In this document: one piece after another, positions 33,808-64,000 of the stretch
Position numbering within the stretch: the stretch's first letter is position 1
How the letters are laid out: every line of letters starts with the position of its first letter
Source: Cheilinus undulatus
Taxonomy: Eukaryota; Chordata; Actinopteri; Labriformes; Labridae
Length of the DNA stretch: 64,000 nt
Direction: 5' to 3'
Assembly: GCF_018320785.1 (NCBI RefSeq)
Contig: NC_054877.1
Span: forward strand, 32,758,151 to 32,822,150
Notes under the pieces: generated by a model
Told to the model about the DNA's origin: nothing
Database searches by the model: none
What the model saw: the letters and a program-made list of their open reading frames with translations, nothing else
Program-made: the position numbers and the translations under genes

Positions 33808-33810
33808 TAG

Positions 33811-34800
33811 AAAGATGCAAGTGGGATCTGTAGTTAACAATAGCCCACTGGTCAACCTACACCTCCAGGGCCTGGATCCAGTCAGCTTTGGAGTGGACTG
33901 AAAAAAAATAAAACATTGCAGGCCTTATCATTGGCTATACATAGTGACATTATTGTTGTTGTCAATAAGCCCACCCACATTGATATTACAAAATAAAAGC
34001 TCATAGCATTTTAAGAAAAGGGGTTTACATTTCGGAACGAGGCAACAATAGATAAATTGTTTACCTTTTGTTGCTGAATGTGTAATGATGGGTGAAAGAA
34101 TTTAAACAAAAGTCACTATTGATTAAATATAGGATGGACTGTGTGTTTGCTAACCACCATGTGCCCCTCCATGAGGGCCCCAGAAAGCTTTACCTCTAAT
34201 GGGATCTTGATGGTGAAATAAGGAAATTTTAAGATTTTTGAAAGATGTGTGTTTGACTTTTATATGCAACAAAAATGCCAAACTCTCAATTTCCTCTATT
34301 TTTTAAAATATATAACAAACATCATTATTATATTATATATAATTACATTTATATAAGTTACCATATTTATATAAATCTATATCAATACATACCTGCTGAA
34401 TAACACGATTTCATTTTTTAAGTTTCCTGGCTAATGTTTTTGTTGTCAGTTGACATTATAAAGAAGATGACCCTTTTCCTTCTAAAAATACACATCACAT
34501 ATAAACTTGAGATGATTTTCCACCACTGATCAACCATCTAAAAATAATAGCCACGCGCGCTCCCGCGAAGTGGAAAAAAATTCTCCTTGATGACTTTTTT
34601 TGACACAACACCGGAAGTCTGTAAAGCTCATGCATGCTAGCTTGGCCCGGTCATACCTTTCGACTTTGAACTGCCACAGAATACTCAGAATGAATCGCTT
34701 GATTAGCGCAAGTCGTGTGCGATAATATACTGATTCCGACACATTTTCAAGTTTGGTTGACGACTCAAACTGATGAAGGTTAAAACTTAATCGTACTCTG
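33811..34800. other. Intergenic AT-rich sequence between mtf2 and dipk1a
   Basis: No gene or RNA is recognised. Low-complexity TA-rich sequence is present around 34310-34390. Near 34550-34570 a short CpG-rich patch begins, which may mark the outer edge of the dipk1a promoter. Confidence 0.5.
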
Positions 34801-34812
34801 TACGCATGCGCT
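34801..34812 (+). promoter_or_regulatory. dipk1a: NRF1-like site upstream of dipk1a
   Basis: TACGCATGCGCT contains the GCATGCGC core of the NRF1 palindrome, about 310 bases upstream of the dipk1a start codon, in a locally CpG-containing stretch without a TATA box. A short upstream frame (ATG at 34851, stop at 34902-34904) follows and would be a uORF if transcription starts before it. Both are inferences from sequence only. Confidence 0.4.
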
Positions 34813-35120
34813 GTGAACCTCCGGTTTTTTTTTATCCAGCTTCAGGAGATATGCTGCCTTGGTTGAAAATCGGCAGCTGCTGCAAGGAAGCGAGCTGGAG
34901 CTGAGGCGCAGGCAAAGTGCAATATGTGAGCGATTCAGACGAACTAAACACAGCGACAGTCCGAGCTCACAGTCGATTGTAGTAAGGTTAAATCGGAATC
35001 CATGAAGTAATTTCTCCTTGATTTGTAGACCAGATCGTTTATGTTGAAGACGCTTACCTCCGTGTGTTTTGGATGATCTCCCACAGCCAGGTCCACGTAT
35101 TGAGATGAGCTATTTCTGTG

Positions 35121-49716
<14,596 letters not shown>

Positions 49717-50475
49717 CGAGAACATGACGGTCCGTCCGCATCAGGCCAGTCACTTCTGCATGCAGAGCCGAGGATTCAAGATGCTGTGATTTAAATGAAG
49801 TAATTTTTATCAACTCTGAACACTTACGTCAGCCTGAAGGAGAAATTATACCTCCTGTTTTCTGAAGTTTGAGGCCTGAAGACCACAATAATATTTTTAA
49901 ATGTTTGACTGAAGAAAACTGAAGGATTGCATGTTGCCACCAGTCGTGCTTAAAACAGGCAACCACATTTTTTTGTATTTTATTCACCACAGAGGAATGT
50001 TAGAAGAACACTGCTGGGGGAAATATTCCATTTATCGAGAGTTTTTTTTATGTTTTTAGTCTCAAAAGCTGCTTTTTGGCACAAAGTGCTGATGGGCTTG
50101 AAGTTAAAGAGAGCTTTGTCTTCTTTTCCAGAGGTCATGGATTTAAAATTGATATCATTGTGATATTCTGTTTCTTTTTCTCAATTGCAAATCCAATGAA
50201 ATATAAAAACAGCGGTTTGTTAATTAAGCTCAGTTCCTCTGAGTGCTTTTAGTGTTCCTCAGAGGGTCATATTCCCTTTAAGATATGAGCATTTGAACAA
50301 CTTGTTTATCTTGGTTTTTATGAAGTCATGTGTTTTTGGAAACTGAGCCCAAAATTAGCCAATTTATCTAAAGCTGGACAGACTGAAAAATGCTTAAGAT
50401 AAAGTTATAGCAGTATTACTGCTAAAAACCTGAATTTTCAGACACAAATGCATGACTAAAGGACCAGAACACATA
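49717..50475 (+). other. dipk1a: dipk1a 3' UTR (start) up to a transposon
   Basis: Directly follows the TGA stop. The sequence is AT-rich and non-coding. No clear AATAAA is seen before the Tc1-like element at 50476. Later hexamers exist at 53450-53455 (ATTAAA) and 53586-53591 (AATAAA), so the true end of the transcript cannot be fixed. If the late sites are used, the 3' UTR would include the transposon. Confidence 0.5.
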
Positions 50476-52236
50476 CAGGTGTGTCTCAAAAAATTTGAAT
50501 ACCAAGTCAAATATAATTTTTCCTGTGATTTACTTCAGAAAGTAACTTTCCATACATTCAAGATTCATGATTACAGCTCACAAAAAACAGTCTCAAAATA
50601 TTAGAATAATGTGGAAAAGTCCAATTTGCAATGGTTTCCTGAGCCTCATCTGCTCACTTTGGTTCAGTACACACAACCACAATCAAGGGGAAGACGGCTG
50701 AGTTGACTGTTGTCCAGAAGACAATCATTGACACCCTTCACAAGGAGCATAAGCCACAGAAGGTCTCTGCAGAAAGGGCAGGCTGTTTTCAGAGTGGTCT
50801 ATTAAAGCATATACATGAAAGGTTGACTAGAAGATAAAGTGTGGTGAGTAAAGGTTAACAAGTAACAGGGATGAGCTCAGCCTTCAGAGAAGCCAAGCAC
50901 AGATGACATTAGCCTGGGCTAAGCAGAAACAGAACTGGACTGTTGCTCAGTGGTTCATAATCCTATATCCAGATGAAAGTGAATATTTAATTTCATTTGG
51001 AAACCAGAAAAGCACTCACAGAGCACAGACCTCCGCCATTAGCCCTATCTCCCATTAGTAAAGAATCCTTTAAGAAATTCCTGGATCCGTCCCCATGTGC
51101 CCCCCACCACAGCATTCACTGATTACTGTCTCCCCAGTGGGGTGGAAATATAGTGAGACAAAGCATTGGCATTGTTACGGGTGGATTGTTATGGTGGAAG
51201 TAGTGCCTGCTGGTGCCAACAAATGCACTGACAGTCTCACCCATGGTCTCACTGGACGACTGGAAGTCATGGCAGAGGGTGAATATTCCTCTATTCCTCC
51301 CAGCATTGTGAGTATTCTCACTACAATTCACTGTCTTTCTCTCTATTACGCTCCGACTCGTCTCCTCGACCGGGCATGCGCATCTCAAACTCTATAAACT
51401 CCACAACTTTGTATGGAAACTGTCAAAATGCTGCTGAGATTGAAGTTACTCATGTCTGCCATCTCCTGGTGTAAAGTGGTAACAGCGCAGAGCTCCGCCA
51501 TCAGCCCTATCTTCCAATAGTACAGAATCCTTTAAAAAATTCCTGGATCCAGACAGTGATCCAGATCACTCCCAAAATCTAATCAGTTCTTCCTTATGCC
51601 ATTTCTGACATTTCCTGAAAATTTCATGAAAACCCGTCCTCAACTTTTTGAGTTATGTTGCTAACAATCAAATGAAAAATGCACCCGATCACATAACCTC
51701 CTTGGCTGAGGTAATAAAGACCCCTGAGTCTGGAGGAAGATCTGAAAGACCCAGAATCCGAGATGCTTGAAGTCCAGTGTTTCCACCGTCTGTGATAGTC
51801 TAGGTGCCATGTCACCTGCTGCTGTTGGTCCACTGTGCTTTATTAAGTCCAGAGTCAATGCCAACTACCAGGAGATTTTAGAGACCTTCCTGCTCCCTTC
51901 TGCTGAGCAGCTTTATGGAGATTCTGATTTCCTTTTCCAGCAGGACTTGGCACATGCCCACAGTGAAGCCAAAACTAGTGGTTTACTGACCTCGGTTTTA
52001 CTGTGTTTGATTGGCTAGCCAACTGGTCTGACCTGAAACCGACAAATGTATTATAAATCCAGTTTTGGACTGATGTGTTTGGATATTCTAATATTTTAAG
52101 ATAGTGGATTTTTTATTTTTATGAGCTGCAATAATCAACATTAAAACAAAAAAAAAGTCTTGAAATATTTCACTTTGTAAAGATGAATCAAAAATATACA
52201 GAAAGTTCATTATATTCATTTTTTTAGATGCACCTG
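50476..52236 (+). mobile_element. Tc1-like transposon with nested insertion
   Basis: The left end CAGGTGTGTCTCAAAAAATT and the inverted right end CAGGTGCATCTAAAAAAATG are terminal repeats, with TA outside each (50474-50475 and 52237-52238). The decayed transposase is visible at 51767-52018: GAMSPAAVGPLCFIKSRVN, EILETFLLPSAEQLYGD and DFLFQQDLAHAH. The usual N-terminal part and the NPIENLW block are missing. An unrelated repeat of about 700 bases (near 51015-51720) interrupts it. It lies just downstream of dipk1a. Confidence 0.85.
51015..51720. repeat. Retroposon-like repeat nested in the Tc1-like element
   Basis: A direct repeat of about 65 bases occurs at about 51021-51088 and 51486-51551 (shared text AGCCCTATCT...AGAATCCTTTAA...TTCCTGGATCC). 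After the second copy comes CATTTCTGACATTTCCTGAA and AACTTTTTGAGTTATGTTGC, then CATAACCTCCTTGGCTGAGG. I recognise this as the tail of a common fish LINE-type repeat, but I am unsure of the family name. Confidence 0.5.
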
Positions 52237-54223
52237 TATGTAAGCATTTCTTGCTGAATATGAGTTCAGGTTTCAGTTTTGTTTATGAGAATTCCACCAT
52301 TGCATTAGTCAACTAGTCCTATTTTGTTTTTTGAAACTATTCATCACCCTAGGAGTGCAACTAGATATTTTTACAACACAAACTAACAGGCGGCACATGT
52401 AGGTATGTATGTAGGTACATACTGACATGGCAAGTCTTTGTACAAACTTATTATTTTATTTATGCACAGACAAACCTAGTTTCTATAACAGCTAGGCACT
52501 GTAGTTTAACTGGAGTAAATGTTCCATCTGAAGGGAATATTTTCTGCTGCAGACAAGCACCAATGCCATAGTTTGAATTTTAAAGCGGCATCATGTTGGC
52601 ACAATCTTTCCAGAGTAGTCGATGTTATCCGTGCTTATAAAGAAATGTGTTGGTCCAACACTGATTTTTTAAATACAAATTTAGACCAAGCTGTTGTCAA
52701 TTGAGCACAGAAAGAAGATATCTCACTAATGCGCTTCAGACATTTTTATGTTTGGGGTTTAGTTTGACTACAAGGAAATTATACAGTATCACCACATTTA
52801 TCAGGTGTATATTAGTGGTTAATGAGAAGAAATTGATGAAGAAAATTAACCAACACTGCCACTTTGAAGGCTCAAATAACGTTGGAGACAGATGTGATGG
52901 TGCAGTGAAGCTTTTCTGAAAGTTTTCAGTCTCTCTGTGGACACTGTGATTTTTTTGTCTGTATGTCACAGAGGTCTTATTCTGTACATCAGTTTGCTGT
53001 TCATTTTCCAGCTGCTACTCTACAGACATTGTCGACGCTGTTTCAGTACCACAAACAGAAGTTTTAAGTATTGCATTTGGTTTGAGACTAGTATTTCTCA
53101 GAGGAGCACTGTATTGGTGTGCTGTATCACTTTATTTTTGAAGTTTCTGTCTCAGTGCCATAGCATCAAGCTGAACTCATCTCTGAATGTTTCCCACCTT
53201 TAATGGTGGTGATGTCGATCCATCCTCATGGTCACATTTGAATGCTTTATATGAAGAGTATTTTCCATGTTTCCTTCCAGACATTGCTGTTGTGAAGTGA
53301 CTGAAGTAATCAAGAGACTTGTTTTATCAACTTTAAGAACAGACATGACCTGGAAAGCATGTCAAGCTTGTGGTCAATGCTGCTGTTTGAATTTTGAAAA
53401 TGTAACAAAAAAAGTTTACTTATTGAAGAAACCAGCATGATTTTGCACAATTAAACTTCACACCACTCCACTGTATCCTTTTATGTGTTCAGACCCAATC
53501 ACAAAATCCTACACCATTATTAAAAATTTTATGTGGATGACATCTAATCTCTGCAACCTTTAAACAGAGTTCCTACACACTTAAAAATAAAATTTATGAT
53601 TTTAAGACCTGCAATGAAGAAAATGAATACCACTTTTTACATGGTGAACTGTCAAAAATTAAATGCATGGGATTTCTTGGTACACTAGACCAGAACTAAA
53701 TTTTCAGATTTTTTTTTTTTGTTCATAACGCACCCACATTTGAACATCTCTGGCACATTTAATGCCTTTATCTATCAATATGTCATATATATCTTAACAC
53801 ATTTACAGGTGTGCATAGCTGATTCTAATCAGCTTAACTATTAAAAAGCAGAATAATGATTCTTCTATGGGAAGACCTATCAAGATAAGAGTGGGCTACA
53901 TGGAATTTTAAGTGATTAAACACTGAATTCAGGAAAATATTTATGCAACAATTTGTGGAGGAAGACGATTAAAATCATACAAGCTTGGCTAGAAAACAAA
54001 GATTGGATAAGGGCATGTCTTAGTCAAAGCGCCTTCTAAAATGTAAGACCTCTCACTGGTAAAAATGAAGACATTTAAGGCCTTAAATTTCAAATGTGCA
54101 ATTAGAGATTATTTAAGACTAAGGATCTGCAGGAAGCCTGTTTAAAGCAGACAAGGCTTAAAAGTTCATGACTCCATTTACCCAAAGAAAGGACAGACAA
54201 CTGAAACTTGAGTTTGAAATAAA

Positions 54224-54229
54224 TTTATT
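54224..54229 (-). terminator. rpl5: rpl5 polyadenylation signal (AATAAA)
   Basis: TTTATT on the plus strand, AATAAA on the minus strand, lies 50 bases past the rpl5 stop codon. A very short 3' UTR is usual for ribosomal protein genes. Confidence 0.85.
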
Positions 54230-54278
54230 TGTCTGTGATGTGTGTTGTGTAATGCAGCAGAGCACTGTGCCCAGTCCC

Positions 54279-58128
<3,850 letters not shown>

Positions 58129-58190
58129 TTTAGGAGATTTTCCCCCCTTCCTCCTGCACTCCGGATCCGCGTATTCGAAGCGGAAGGCTG
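58129..58190 (-). promoter_or_regulatory. rpl5: rpl5 5' UTR and putative TOP start site
   Basis: Reading the minus strand toward the ATG: CAGCCTTCCGCTTCG, then about 45 bases of leader including GGAGGAAGGGGGGAAAA, then ATG. A C followed by pyrimidines at about 58187 would suit the 5'-terminal oligopyrimidine rule for ribosomal protein mRNAs. The exact start is not proven. Confidence 0.5.
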
Positions 58191-58335
58191 ATTATGCTAG
58201 TTCAGTGAAACCGGCGAGTGTCATCAGCCACAGCGCCCCCTGCTGCACCGGAGGAGTAAACCTCATGCACCGACAGAGGGCAGCAGCGACACAGACACAG
58301 CAGGAGTTCACCGCTTCTGCAACCAATACTCAGAG

Positions 58336-59012
58336 CACTGACCATCAACTGGAGGCTGGGGGGGCACATCAGGCCACCTGCAGCTTCCCATCTGGCCACA
58401 GAAGCTTGATTAAATTTAGAAAACATACTGAGGAAAATAAATACATTGCTGTATTTAGGTTATATTTTTTCCCCTTTAATCCCGGTAGATATTTAAGTAA
58501 CTCCAAATATAAGTGACATTAAAACAGTTTTTTAAAAGATTAGTTTAATGTTTGATCAGTTTGACAAAAATCCAATATTATTAACCATTTTTAGCAAATA
58601 AGATCCATGGCAAACACATACTCTTGAGTCTGTTCTTGATTAAAGCAGTGTAAATTAAACAATTCAGAGGGGCTGATAGGGTTTTTTTTTTTTTACTGCC
58701 TGAGAGTCAAACCAAAAGATCTGTTTCCTTCATGTGTTTTTCACCAATCAGCATGCTGCATATTCACATCAAACTACATGACAGTCCCACATACTAGTGG
58801 CTTAATAAGCTCAACCGCCCCCTTGTGGCTGGCTTAAGTATATGTAATAGGGGCTGAGTTCACTGCTGAAGGCTAAAAATAAGGTACATTTCAATGAAAA
58901 TGAAATTATTAAGATGGAAATGTTTCTTTTATTTAGGTCATTTAACGGTCCAGCCCCCACAGTATCTTCATAGACATAAGCTGGCCCCTGCAAATGTAGT
59001 TGATGACCCCTG
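58336..59012. mobile_element. hAT-like non-autonomous element, copy 2
   Basis: Same family as 45359-45888: left end CACTGACCATCAACTGGAGG, inverted right end CAGGGGTCATCAACTAC. Flanking octamers ACTCAGAG (58328-58335) and ATATAGAG (59013-59020) agree at 5 of 8. Internal text such as CATCTGGCCACAGAAG also parallels copy 1. No transposase is present. Confidence 0.7.
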
Positions 59013-59889
59013 ATATAGAGGGTTGATTTAAAATATAATTAGGTAACGGAAGAGGTTTATTTCTTAAAAAAAAGTTACTGAAGCTGGAAAAAGGGTAGGT
59101 AAGGCAAAATTAAGTTTAAAAATGGACTAAACAATGAGCATTAATTTTACATTATTTCAATGTTGATAACACTTTTATGAAGATGTTTTACTCTTGTAAT
59201 GAATCTGTTTCATTTTGTCTTTAATAATTTGGTATGGGTAACTCAGCATTAATAACTGTAACAGAATGCAGGGCATTTTTAAGAGTGTGCCAATGTTATT
59301 TCTTACTGTGTTTGTTCAGTGTTGTACTGCCCATTGTCTCTTTGAGCTGCTATTTATTGTGTTTTTATGCTGTAAATATGTTGCTGGCTGCAAAACTTTA
59401 TAAGGTACAGTGGTCTAGTTTAGCATAGACATTATAGGATGATTTCTGGCCAGTAAAAGATTTGTAAATGTGCCAGCTTATCTCTTTAATGATGATGGAG
59501 CTTGTCATTGCTCAGATAACCTGACAATCATTTCTCTTTTTTTTCTGGCCAGCTCTGTTGATGTATTATTTCAGCGTATTATGAAATCATGCTCAAGAAG
59601 ATGACAAAGATTAGGGCGTTGCATGATCTCTTAAGCTCTTAAGAAATCTTAAGAAAGCTTAGGTTCTGGGTTAACTTTTGCATTAAATAAAGAATGAAAA
59701 CCCAATATTTTATCTTTTGGAAAAGATATCAGGACTAATTTTTGACCAGGTGGTTGGCTACTGGACATTTTTAGTCAGTTTTGTTAGTTTATCTGTAAAT
59801 TTTTAGCATTTTCCAGGCAAAAACACGTTTACCTCTATAGACCTCCATTAGAATGGTAATGGGAGGGCTATAGGCCTCTGGGGCATCTG

Positions 59890-60040
59890 TAACCTATGAT
59901 CATGTCTGAGCGCCCCATGTACAGAGGCCATTGTCCTTGAAGCGGGCAGCCAGGATTCAAATCCAATCCGTGGCTCCTTTCCCAGATGTCTCTCCCCACT
60001 CTTTCTCTCTCCAGTTTCTGACTCTACCCACCAAAATATG
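59890..60040 (+). mobile_element. Degraded tRNA-derived SINE, second copy
   Basis: A B-box-like GGATTCAAATCC (about 59953-59964) is followed by TGTCTCTCCCCACTCTTTCT...TTTCTGACTCTACCCACC. This parallels the body of the SINE at 41789 (CTCTCCCCTGCTCTCGTCCC...TTTCAGACTCTATCCACT). The A-box part is decayed and no target duplication is evident, so it is an older copy of the same family. Confidence 0.65.
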
Positions 60041-61769
60041 GAAATATAAATGTGACTGATATGAATAATGAAGCTTCGTGTAAGTTCAACTATGAAGATA
60101 TGTTACATTTCCATTCATCCTGTAATTCATTACTAATCCCTAATAATAATCCTTAATAATCTCAGCCCCCATCTTTGATGACTGATAAACATTTGTTAGG
60201 GCAGACATAGAGGCTAGTTAAAAAACACAAACTGATCTGATATGTCGCTTTTTTATGGCTTCAAAGATATAAATGTGTGATCAGAATAACATTCAATGTA
60301 TTTTCCATTTTTGGTATCACTTCATTATTTATAGCTTTCTCACACCATAAGTATAACTTGGAAAACTGCCTCACCAGTATGAGTAATGCATGGACGTTCA
60401 GCAGCAGTTGGGAAGAGTGACATGAGCAACCAAAAACGTAAATTGTCATTCCTCTCATGACAGGGATCCGCCCATGCCCAAACATCACAACCCATGAATC
60501 TCTGCAGTGATTAATATGAGCGCTGAGTGTCATACTGATGGTGTCATTCAGAGGATTCAGTGTAACGCCGCTATCGGTCCCAGAGTTCATGGACATTCAC
60601 TAGAGTGTGATCAGACACAGACCTTCACAGATAAGAAGTATGATATCAGGAACACTCAGAGTTTACAGAAAATCAACACCTGGCAAAAAAGCAACATGAA
60701 ACAAACCACAAATCAAAGCAAAGCAGCTAGATTTCCTGTTGGGATCTGTGATTACTCCTCCTTTGTCCAGTGACCAAACATCATATTTGAAAACTTTACC
60801 TTAGACTTCTTTTGTCTATGTTTTGTTCCATAACCCTATTATTGTTCAATTTTATTTTAACTTTGTTACTTAAATATAAAATTGCTTTAGGTTAAATGTT
60901 CTCTTTTCCTCTAAGAGAAGTAGAAATATTGTTTTAATATGGTCTACAGTTGTTTTCTAAACTGAAGACTTACTCCTAGCCTAAATGCTAAAAAAAGCTA
61001 ATGCTAGAACACGATTAGCATTACACACAAAATGGAAATACAGCTGCTCCAGCCAAGTCTAAATGCACCAGCACCTTGGAGGCTCGCTCTTTTACATATT
61101 CTGTTCTTTTAATTTTATTTGTGCAAAAATACTTAGAGCAGAGAGGATACGCTAGAGTTGTGCCGAGGGTTATGCTAATGATTGTCAGCCAGTGCTGCAC
61201 ATAAGCTAAGCTAAACAGCTGCTGACTTCAGCTTCACATTAGTCAACACAGACTTGAAACTGACATTACATATTTTATGGGGAACTGTTGACCTATGGAT
61301 TTTTTTCAGTTATTCACAAGTAGACCATTTTATGCCTTATGTTAGACAAGAACAGCTGCTGCCATTATCCTTAGCTAAGCTAGCTGGCTGTTGAAGGTCA
61401 AGTAGTCTCAAAGCTTTTCTTTATTTTGGCAATGACAGAACTGTATTCCAAGTTTATACTTGAGCTTTGTTTTATTCAATTTATTGTTAAATGATGCCTC
61501 TTAGAATTCTTCCAGTAAAATATGAAACTAGTTAGATATCTTGTGCTAGCATACATTGTGGAAATACAGGACATGCCTACCCTTAGAGGGGTCTGGCTGT
61601 AGAACGTAGCTCTCAGATGTTCCTTTTACTGTGAGATGCCGCATCTGTATGAATGGAAATACAACGCTAAAAATGTCAAAATAAAACTGGATTAAACGTT
61701 CATTAAGGTTAGAGTGAGACTGAGGTAAGGGTTCAGAAACCAAAAGTTAAAGTAAAAGTTCTAACATAG

Positions 61770-62285
61770 CAAACATAGCTCCATAAGCTGTGTAAGCTAC
61801 GTAGATAATGTAGCTGATCTGTTGGCTACATAAGCTACGTAGAGAACAAAGCCATGTAGCTAAAGCCAAAGCTCACAAGGCTCATGGCTATCTATATCAA
61901 TGGTTATTAACTGGTTGAGTCACAGGACCCACCATTAACTCCTCAAAAAAAACTGCAACCCAAATTCTGGAGATTTTTTTTGGTCAGTCAGATGTTTTTA
62001 ATAAAAAGAGTAGAGCTTGGGCCTAAAACTGTACAAAAGATGCAACAAAACAATAAAAGAGGACGAAACATGTAAATTTTTGTCCTAGAAACACATCTGT
62101 GACCCACTGAAAAGGGCTTCGCGACCCACTTTTGGGTTTGCAAAAGCTCAAATTGCTAAAGCTTATGTTGCTAAAGCTAACCCAGCTACATTGGCTTATG
62201 TAGTAACATTAACTAGGTAGCTACCGAAGCTCTGTTAGCTTTAGCTAAAGCTAGCAAAGCTAAAGCAAATACTTCTTAAATGGGT
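61770..62285. repeat. AGCT/GCTAAAGCT-rich low-order repeat split by another repeat
   Basis: Units such as AAGCTACGTAG and GCTAAAGCT recur irregularly at 61770-61890 and again at 62145-62280. Between them lies a different dispersed repeat starting near 61895 (GGTTATTAACTGGTTGAGTC) and ending near 62140 (GCGACCCACTTTTGGGT). The arrangement looks like an insertion into a degenerate tandem array. Confidence 0.6.
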
Positions 62286-62403
62286 CTTTACATAATTTTA
62301 TTCCACATTAGACCTCTGACCTTTTTTTATTTCATTTATGAAATGTTGTTTAGTCTGTAATGTTTGCGAAGTGGTTATTTCATGACTGTAACTGCCAGCC
62401 TTT

Positions 62404-63082
62404 GGCTGTGTCCAAAATCACTCCCTATTCACTATATAGTGAATACGCCATTTTGTAGTGGTGTCCAATTCTGAGTGAGCATTTTTATTCACTATAAAGT
62501 GCACTAATTCTATCCCACTATGCATTGTGAAAAGTTGTGAACAGCCAGTCGTCACTAACCCATCATGCATCATGGTTGCTGCTCTCAAACATGACGGACG
62601 AATGTGAAGAGCACAGGAACACACATAAAAACTTTTTAAAAGCTATTTTGTTCAGTTTTAACCAAAGTATTTAATCTGCAAAAAAAAGTTAAGGATTCAA
62701 AACAGAATAAATTTTCCCCCATGAGGATTACAAGACTTGCGATAGTGATAATACACACAAAAATGTATGCTATTTTACCACTAAAGACACAAAACATTTT
62801 TTATCTACTAGTAGTTTTATTTTTTGTGATAATACGTTATGTTTAGCATTAGTTTTCAGTGAAATACTACCGTTAAATTCAATCCTCAGCCGTTGTCACG
62901 AAATCTACGAACCAATGTTGCTAAATGTTTTAATTGTGAGATGGCGATGATGTCATTGCCCGCAGATGGAGTAGTGTCCAAAATCATTTTTGTGTTTTTG
63001 AGTCCTCTATATAGTCCACCATATGCTGCTCACTATATAGTGGATAGGGAGTAGGGAATGAGTGTGTGGTTTCAAACACAGC
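62404..63082. mobile_element. MITE with terminal inverted repeats of about 45 bp
   Basis: The left end GGCTGTGTCCAAAATCACTC...CACTATATAGTG recurs inverted at the right end (minus strand GCTGTGTTTGAAACCACACA...CACTATATAGTG). The element is about 680 bases long, without coding sequence. I could not read a clear target duplication, so the superfamily is left open. Elements of this wording are common in fish. Confidence 0.8.
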
Positions 63083-64000
63083 TTTTGTTAATGAATAAAG
63101 TTGATTTTTTTTTTTCAATCTAAATCTGGAAATACTTTGTACTTGAAAATTATGCCACTTCTGCTTTGACAGAGAAAGCGTCTCACAGGGATAGAGAGGG
63201 GCGTCTGGGATCTGTGGCCTCCAGCCAGACTGTCTTGCCTACTCTAGCCAAGGCAATACAAGAATGAAAGAGTAAAAATGACATGTAATGTTTTTAATAG
63301 AGGCCTTGTCATGCAGGCTTCAAACAGAATTCATGAGGTTGTGAAGAATGTGAAATCGTGTAGTCAAAGAGGAAAGGCTTGATATTCAAATGGTAAGCAT
63401 AACAGAGCAGCATTGCTGGACAGCGGTAACATGGATGCCAAAAGATTGTTCTCATGGCCTTCTATATTGCAAGCCTAACATTACATTATTTCTTTGTGTT
63501 CCAACACCATGCAGAAGAGTAAGAGACAAGACAACAAAGGGGACAATCTAGATTTAGAAGTTTAAGTATAGCCTCTATCAAAAGCAGACACTTTAAAGTA
63601 GTTTAGTCTTTAACCTTTGTACTAAAAATGTAAGTATGCAGGTGTTTTAGTAGAACTGTCCGTAGTCTGCTAAAGGCCTACATCGGTGTGGTCAAATGGA
63701 CGTGTTTGGTTTACAAATCATGCAACAATTACTTTGTCAAAAGATAAAGCAGTAGTTCTCTGTGAGACTATCGGTAACTATCAAAAATAAAGAAAAAAAA
63801 GGAACCTGAGTCTTCTGCTTTTCTGTTCAAGCGAGACAGATAAAATCCCTCAGTGTCACTCTGGGTGCAGATGTTTTCAGTGTTAGATAAGAAAAGACAA
63901 AGTCACATCTGTGGACACTCGCTCAAGCTCTGTTTCTGCAGAACTGATTTCACAACAAAGGCAAGCAACTGTCCAGTCATCTCTGAGCAGCAGTGGTCAG
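63083..64000. other. Intergenic sequence at the right edge
   Basis: No gene, RNA or repeat with readable ends is recognised in this stretch. Confidence 0.5.

Larger units (their letters stand above)
59013..62400. other. Intergenic region with no recognised gene
   Basis: No conserved exon or RNA gene is recognised. EVI5 would be the next gene by human synteny, but no EVI5-like exon is visible. The region holds a degraded SINE (about 59890-60040) and AGCT-rich repeats (61770-62280). The open frames here are short and compositionally random. Confidence 0.5.

Noticed and set aside
58190..64000. EVI5 5' exons expected from human synteny
   Set aside because: No EVI5-like coding segment was recognised; the gene may start beyond the window.

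Overview
The window is vertebrate nuclear DNA, most likely from a ray-finned (teleost) fish. Short exons are separated by AT-rich introns with GT/AG borders. The four genes are clear orthologues of vertebrate genes. The repeats are typical of fish: Tc1-like, hAT-like and TTAA-flanked DNA transposons, a tRNA-derived SINE, and a Kolobok-like remnant. I cannot name the species.

Layout: (1) about 1.16-19.7 kb, minus strand: ccdc18, a coiled-coil centriolar-satellite protein; 26 coding exons read, about 1,470 residues, 5' end not fully resolved. (2) about 20.2-31.3 kb, minus strand: mtf2 (Polycomb-like 2), 15 coding exons, 611 residues, with a long 3' UTR. (3) 35.1-49.7 kb, plus strand: dipk1a (fam69a), six exons, 428 residues, with a 10-kb first intron full of repeats. 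(4) 54.2-58.2 kb, minus strand: rpl5 (uL18), eight exons, 298 residues, carrying two identical C/D-box snoRNA genes (SNORD21) in introns 5 and 6. (5) 58.2-64 kb: no gene seen, only repeats.

The order ccdc18 - mtf2 - dipk1a - rpl5 and the relative strands match the human 1p22 block, except that TMED5, which lies between MTF2 and CCDC18 in mammals, is not seen here. mtf2 and dipk1a are divergent; dipk1a and rpl5 are convergent. The neighbours are not functionally linked: PRC2 recruitment, a kinase-like ER membrane protein, 5S RNP/ribosome assembly and centriolar satellites are separate jobs. The block is a conserved synteny unit, not an operon.

Exon borders were set by reading GT/AG sites, checking codon phase across each junction and comparing with remembered human proteins. 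For mtf2, dipk1a and rpl5 every junction closes in phase and total length is close to the human protein. No wholly new system was found. The best observation is the pair of 107-nt SNORD21 copies that are identical base for base in two otherwise unlike rpl5 introns. Several transposons with readable ends and target-site duplications are also described.
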